Of a stretch of 64,000 nt of DNA, positions 59,173 through 64,000 are shown piece after piece. Origin of the DNA: Myrica gale (Eukaryota > Streptophyta > Magnoliopsida > Fagales > Myricaceae); contig OZ005609.1 in the NCBI GenBank assembly GCA_963930655.1, positions 21,277,001 to 21,341,000 on the forward strand, read 5' to 3'. Numbering within the stretch: the first letter of the stretch is position 1; the number at the start of each line of letters is the position of its first letter. The notes below the pieces were generated by a model that was not told the origin of the DNA, searched no databases, and saw only the letters and a program-made list of their open reading frames with translations. The position numbers and the translations under genes were made by a program.

Positions 59173-62100
59173 CCCCGCAAGCGAATAGGAGATGGATTAA
59201 TTCACCATGAGCTTGTCACGTAGATAAAGAAACTAAGCAGATCCAAGACTTTTAGTGAATATATCGGCAATCTGGTCAGCAGTAGAAATATAAGTGGGTT
59301 GAATATCACCATTTTGATCCTTTTCACGAATGAAATGATAATCAACTTCAATATGTTTTGTCAGAGCATGGAAGATAGCATTAGAAGCAAGAGCGATAGG
59401 ACCCAAATTGTCGCACCAAAGTGTAGGAGCTTGTGGCAAATAAACATGTAGATCACGGAGAAGCATACGAATCCAATAAAGCTCAGCTGTGGCATGTGCC
59501 ATAAAGCTCAGCTGTGGCACCAAAGTGTAGGAGCTTGTGGCAAATAAATATTCTGCTTCCGTGCTAGATCGAGAAACGACATACTGTTTCTTAGCACTCC
59601 AAGAGACCAAAAATGGACCAAGAAAAACATCATAACCAGAAGTAGAGCGTCTATCATCAACTGCCTCTGCCCAGTCTGAATCACAATAGGCATCCAATCT
59701 TAATGGACCAGTTGAGAAATGTAAACCATGAGAGAGTATACCCTTCAAGTACAGCATAACTCGCTTAAGAGCTTTCCAATGAGATGTAGTGGATTTGTGC
59801 ATAACATAATTGATTGACTGGGAATGCAATATCTGGCCTAGTGAGAGTGTAGTATTGTCGAGCACCAACTAGTTGTCGATATTTTGTGCCATCAGCAATA
59901 GGATCTCCATCAAACTTAGATAATTGAGCACTAGTTACAACAGGAGAAGAATATGGTCTTGCTCCCTCCATACCAGCACGATGAATGACTTCAAGAATAT
60001 ACTTGGACTGATTTAGATGAAGGCCAGAGTTATCCCGAACAGCTTCAACACCCAAGAAAAATGCAAGAGGCCCAAGATCTTTAAGAGCGAACTCTCGTTG
60101 AAGTTGTCGAATTATCAAAGTAATTGCATGGCCATTATTGCCAGTGACAATGATATTATCTACATATACTAAAACATATAGGCAGATGTTGGCATTATGA
60201 AGCACAAATAAAGAATAATCAACTTGTGATTCCACAAACCCGAGAGCCAATAAGGCTTGAGAAAATCTGGTGAACCACGCCCTAAGTGCCTGCTTAAGTC
60301 CACATAGAGTCTTCTCCAAACAACAAACATAATCTGGATGAGCTTAATCAAGAAAACCTTGAGGTTGCTCCATAAATACTTCCTCATATAAAGTGTCATG
60401 TAAAAAGGCATTGGACACATCAAGTTGCTTAATTGACCATTGATAATGAAGTGCAAGTGCTAGAATGGTTTGAAAACTGGACTGGAAGTTTCAACATAGT
60501 CAACACCTCCTTGCTGCCCATACCCCTTAGCTACCAGTCGTGCCTTATACCTGTCAATAGAGCCATCAGACTTTTGTTTTAATTTAAAGACCCATTTACA
60601 ATGTATAACATTCTGATGTGAAGGACGTGGACACAGAGTCTAGGTCTGATTAGAATGCAAAGCAAGAAATTCAGCCTCCATTGCAAGCTTCCATTCCTTT
60701 TGTCCAATGTCTTGAGAGAAGCAGGTTGGCTCAGGAGGGAGCATAGCCTCAACAGAGGGTCGAGGAGGATGTTTGGTTGAGTAGTAGAGATGATAGTATG
60801 AAAAGGATTTGGGTTTTGTGATGCCAGATTTGGAACGAGTATAGATGGTAGTGGTGGAGGTAATATCTGGTAAAGGGTCTTGGTCAATTTGTGGAATATG
60901 GATTTGATTGGTGGAGATATCATATGGGATTTCAGGTAAAGGAGATGTATTAGGTTGAAGTCGAGATGAGGTTGACAAATTTGGAGACGCACTGGCTATT
61001 GGTAAGTTGACTGAGGTATTTGGATGGATGGGTAAATGGTCAATTACTACAGGTGAACTTGATGGAGTGACATGGTCAAATTGTGAAGTGCTATAAGGGA
61101 AGACTTATTGTAACGACAAAGGTAGAGGAGCAACAATTTCAGAGTGTTGCTGAGGTACAGTAGAAGATGGGACCATATCCTTGGCTGGAAAAGAGAACTC
61201 ATCAAAAACAACATGCCTAGAAGTATAGACCCGATTGTTAGAGACATATAAGCACCTATAACCATGATGATTACTGCTATAACCCAAAAATATGCACCTC
61301 TTGCTGCGGAAGGCTAATCTACGAGGAGTATAAGGATGAAGAAGAGGATAACAAGCACACCCAAACACCTTGAGAAAATTATATTAGGAAGTTTATTGAG
61401 TAATTTGGTGAAAGGTGATACATGTTGAAGAACTACAGTAGGAAGTCTATTTATTAAATAGACAGATGTGAGAAAAGCATCGACCCAAAATTTGGTAGAC
61501 AACCCCGACTGTGCTAGAAGCGTGAGCCCCATTTCGACAATATGTCTGTGTTTTCTCTCTGCGATCCCATTTTGTTGGGAAGTATGAGGACATGAAATTC
61601 GATGTCCTATACCATTTTTTAGAAGAAAATATTTGAACAGATGAGAGGTGTATTCACCACCACTATTTGGTAGACAACCCCGACTGTGCTAAAAGCGTGA
61701 GCCCAATTTCGACAATATGTCTGTGTTTTCTCTCTGCGATCCCATTTTGTTGGGGAGGATGAGGACATGAAATTCGATGTCATATACCGTTTTTAAGAAG
61801 TAAATCTTTGAACTGATGAGGGGTGTATTCACCACCACTATCGGATTGGAAAAACTTTATTTTTGTGGAAAGTATATTTTCAGCATAGCCCTTGAATTTC
61901 ATAAAACAAGAGAACACATAGTAATTGAATTTGATCGGAAAAACCAAGAGAATCTTGAGAAATCATCAACAAAAATGACATAATATTTGTAACCATTCAA
62001 TGATAAAATAGGCGAGGACCACACATCCGAATGGACTAACTCTAATGGATGTGTACTGACTCGAAAAGACTCTCTAAATGGCAATTGCCTACTCTTGGAA

Positions 62101-63899
62101 ACTTGACATGATTCACATACTCCTACTTTATTGTTTGAACTAGACAACGAAAGTTGAGAATGACTGATGACTTGATGAACTAGCTGATCAACAGGGTGTC
62201 CTACCCTTTGATGCCATGTAGAGAATGAAGCCTTCACACCATAGAAAGCAGTCAACCTCTTGGTTTTATTAAGAGAAAATTGATTGAATTGGATAGCATA
62301 TAGTCCATCTTTACTCGCCTCTTGCAGCAATGTCACATTGGTTTTGTTGTCTTCACAAAAAAGTGAGAATCGGTAAGGATAAAGAAACAATCATTGTCAA
62401 CACAAAGGCGTTGAACAGATAAAAGGTTTGTAGAAACAGAAGGGCAATGAAATATATTGTCTAATTTAACAGTATTATTGCCCGTGGTTAAGAGAGTGGA
62501 ACCCTTGTTGGCTATTGGATCCAGCTCCATTGCCTATTGTATTAGAGTTTATTAGAGTCCCACATTGCTAAAGCAATGTGGGCTATTGTAATCAAAGGCT
62601 TATAAATAAGCCTCTATGTAATCTCTCAAAGACACCAGTGAGTACACACATCTGCCCAATTGGGCCTTCCCACAGTGGATGTAGGTCTATGGACCGAACC
62701 ACTTAAATCTTGTGTCTCACTTCTCTCTTAGTCTAAATAATTTTTCTCTCTTTTATTTTATTTTAACATACTGCAACTCTGTCTGCGCCATGGAATGGTT
62801 GCTACAATGTGAGATTCTCCAAATCAGCTGTAATATGGCTATTTGCACCGTTGTCAATAAACCATTGTTGGTCTTCATGAGTTGCATTGGTATGAGCCAC
62901 CATAACTGCAAGCTGTGTATGTGGATGTCTTCGATAGGCGAAATCCATCTTGTGATAACAGTCAAGAGCTTGGTGGTTTGTCTTGCCACATATCTGACAC
63001 GGCACCCTGGCTTGTTGTTGTTATCACTAGACTGATCTTGGCTTAAATGGTTCTTGACAAAATTTTCTTGATTTGACGGAGAAGTAGCTATTGCAAGGCT
63101 GGAATTGCCTCGGATTACTTTGCTGAGATCCTCCTAACTTGAACTTTCTGTTTGAACCATTTTGCTTCTGTGTGAAGAGTGCAAAACTGGTATTTTCCGT
63201 TTGATTCAGCTGGTTGTGTTGTGCTAATAAAATCTCATGGTTCAACAGCTCAGCTTGAAAGTCTTCAAAAGTAACAACTTTATCTCGAGAGGCCATTTGA
63301 AAAGCGGTGACAAACAGCATATCGGCAGTTTGCAACCCATTAGCAGCATAAGTAATCAATTCATCTTCATCTACAGGCTTCCCAACTGCAGCTAGCTGAT
63401 CTGCCCAGTGCCAATGAATTGGCAAGTTGTAAATACTCAGTACAGAGTTTGGATTCCTGTCGAAGAGTCAGTAATTGACACTTCAAATGAGTGATTCTGG
63501 TCTTGGATTGAGAAGCAAATCTTGAATTCAAAAAGACCACACTTGATGTGAAGTGTTTAGTCCATACATTGTAGCTAAAACACTTTCTGACAAGGTAGCA
63601 TTAATCCAGCTAAGAAGGTATTGATCCCACTTCTGCCACAAAGCATAGGCTGGATTCAGAATTGTCTCTTTTGATATTGAGAGTCAGATACAAACTGAGG
63701 CGGACATGGTTCAGTACCATCCACGATTCCCAATAAATCATGACTACGTAAAATAGGAAGAAATTGAGATGTCTAAAGAAGATAGTTTCCAGAACTGAGT
63801 TTAATGAAAACGAGTTGGTTAATGTTGGGTAAAGAAAAGGATGCGGAAGAGTTGTTTTCAGCCATTTTAGATTCGGTGTGAACCCATAGGCTCTGATAC
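59173..63899 (-). pseudogene. Ty1/copia retrotransposon internal region, decayed
   Basis: Minus strand from right to left. The primer-binding site TATCAGAGCC (complementary to initiator-Met tRNA) abuts the LTR at about 63890. Gag starts at 63865 (MAENNSSASFSLPN) and is broken by several stops. The zinc knuckle C-x2-C-x4-H-x4-C is at about 63003-62960. The protease site reads DNGA instead of the usual DSGA (about 62840). GAG-pre-integrase and integrase zinc residues lie at 62390-62080 and the integrase core at 62050-61300. Reverse transcriptase follows at about 60600-59870 with YVDN in place of YVDD near 60160, then RNase H (YCDSDW, SRSSTEAEY) to 59233. Frameshifts, stops and local duplications (61500-61850; 59410-59545) show the copy is dead. 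Confidence 0.92.
61490..61845. repeat. 175-bp tandem duplication in copia integrase region
   Basis: The word AACCCCGACTGTGCT occurs at 61501 and 61676. The following ~170 bp repeat with few changes (GACAATATGTCTGTGTTTTC in both). The duplication breaks the integrase reading frame. Confidence 0.9.
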
Positions 63900-64000
63900 T
63901 ATAAAAGAATTTTAGAGAATATTGAATTTGGCAGCGTAAGAACTCTTCGATGTACTTGGATTTGTATTTAAAAAGTATTATGTTACTGTACTGTTACAGA
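63900..64000 (-). mobile_element. 5' LTR of minus-strand copia element, cut by window end
   Basis: The first 101 bp of the LTR (+ strand order) repeat those at 58934, with about 7 differences. The rest lies outside the window. Confidence 0.88.

Noticed and set aside
1..64000. CRISPR arrays, rRNA genes, bacterial-style operons
   Set aside because: None seen; the sequence is plant nuclear DNA with spliced genes.

Overview
The window is nuclear DNA from a flowering plant, very probably a woody eudicot. The support is spliced genes with GT-AG introns and best matches to plant families, a chloroplast-targeted phytyl ester synthase, a PPR-DYW protein, and many AT-rich introns and spacers full of plant-type transposable elements. 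The species cannot be named from the sequence alone.

Three host genes are clear. (1) A WD40 protein of the WDR48/UAF1 type (plant LRS1-like), + strand, coding exons at 14436-22623, 17 coding exons, 764 aa as modelled. (2) A plastid phytyl ester synthase of the esterase/lipase plus acyltransferase type, + strand, 26526-39457, 13 exons, 709 aa as modelled. (3) A PPR protein of the DYW subgroup, + strand, 56458-58752, intronless, with a frameshift that removes the terminal DYW residues. Two weaker genes are a plant tandem-repeat protein at 41881-42897 with two compensating frameshifts, and a small cysteine-rich secreted-peptide-like ORF at 52447-52752 on the minus strand. All splice sites were read by eye. 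Every internal junction keeps frame, and one WDR48 intron has a GC donor.

The rest is largely mobile DNA. Both ends of the window lie in Ty1/copia elements: the decayed 3' half with its LTR at 1-1897 (+), and an almost complete but decayed element at 58934-64000 (-). Between them are a SINE with target-site duplication (12372-12646), a TRIM in a WDR48 intron (22064-22344), and a LINE derivative carrying only ORF1 inside a PES intron (about 31951-33955, -). There are also two LINE relics, a hAT element (50991-52336), a 1.6-kb Harbinger-like element (8897-10513), three Tourist-like MITEs, and about seven foldback elements with long terminal inverted repeats.

The most notable discovery is a pair of gene-capturing DNA transposons about 1.1 kb apart. 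A Mutator-like element at 43740-45492 has near-identical ~150-bp TIRs and an 8-bp target duplication. It carries a rearranged fragment of a raffinose synthase (galactinol-sucrose galactosyltransferase) gene. A CACTA element at 46601-48873, with a GAT target duplication, carries three exons, still with splice sites, of the mRNA 3'-end-processing kinase gene CLP1. Both are Pack-type elements that shuffle host coding sequence.
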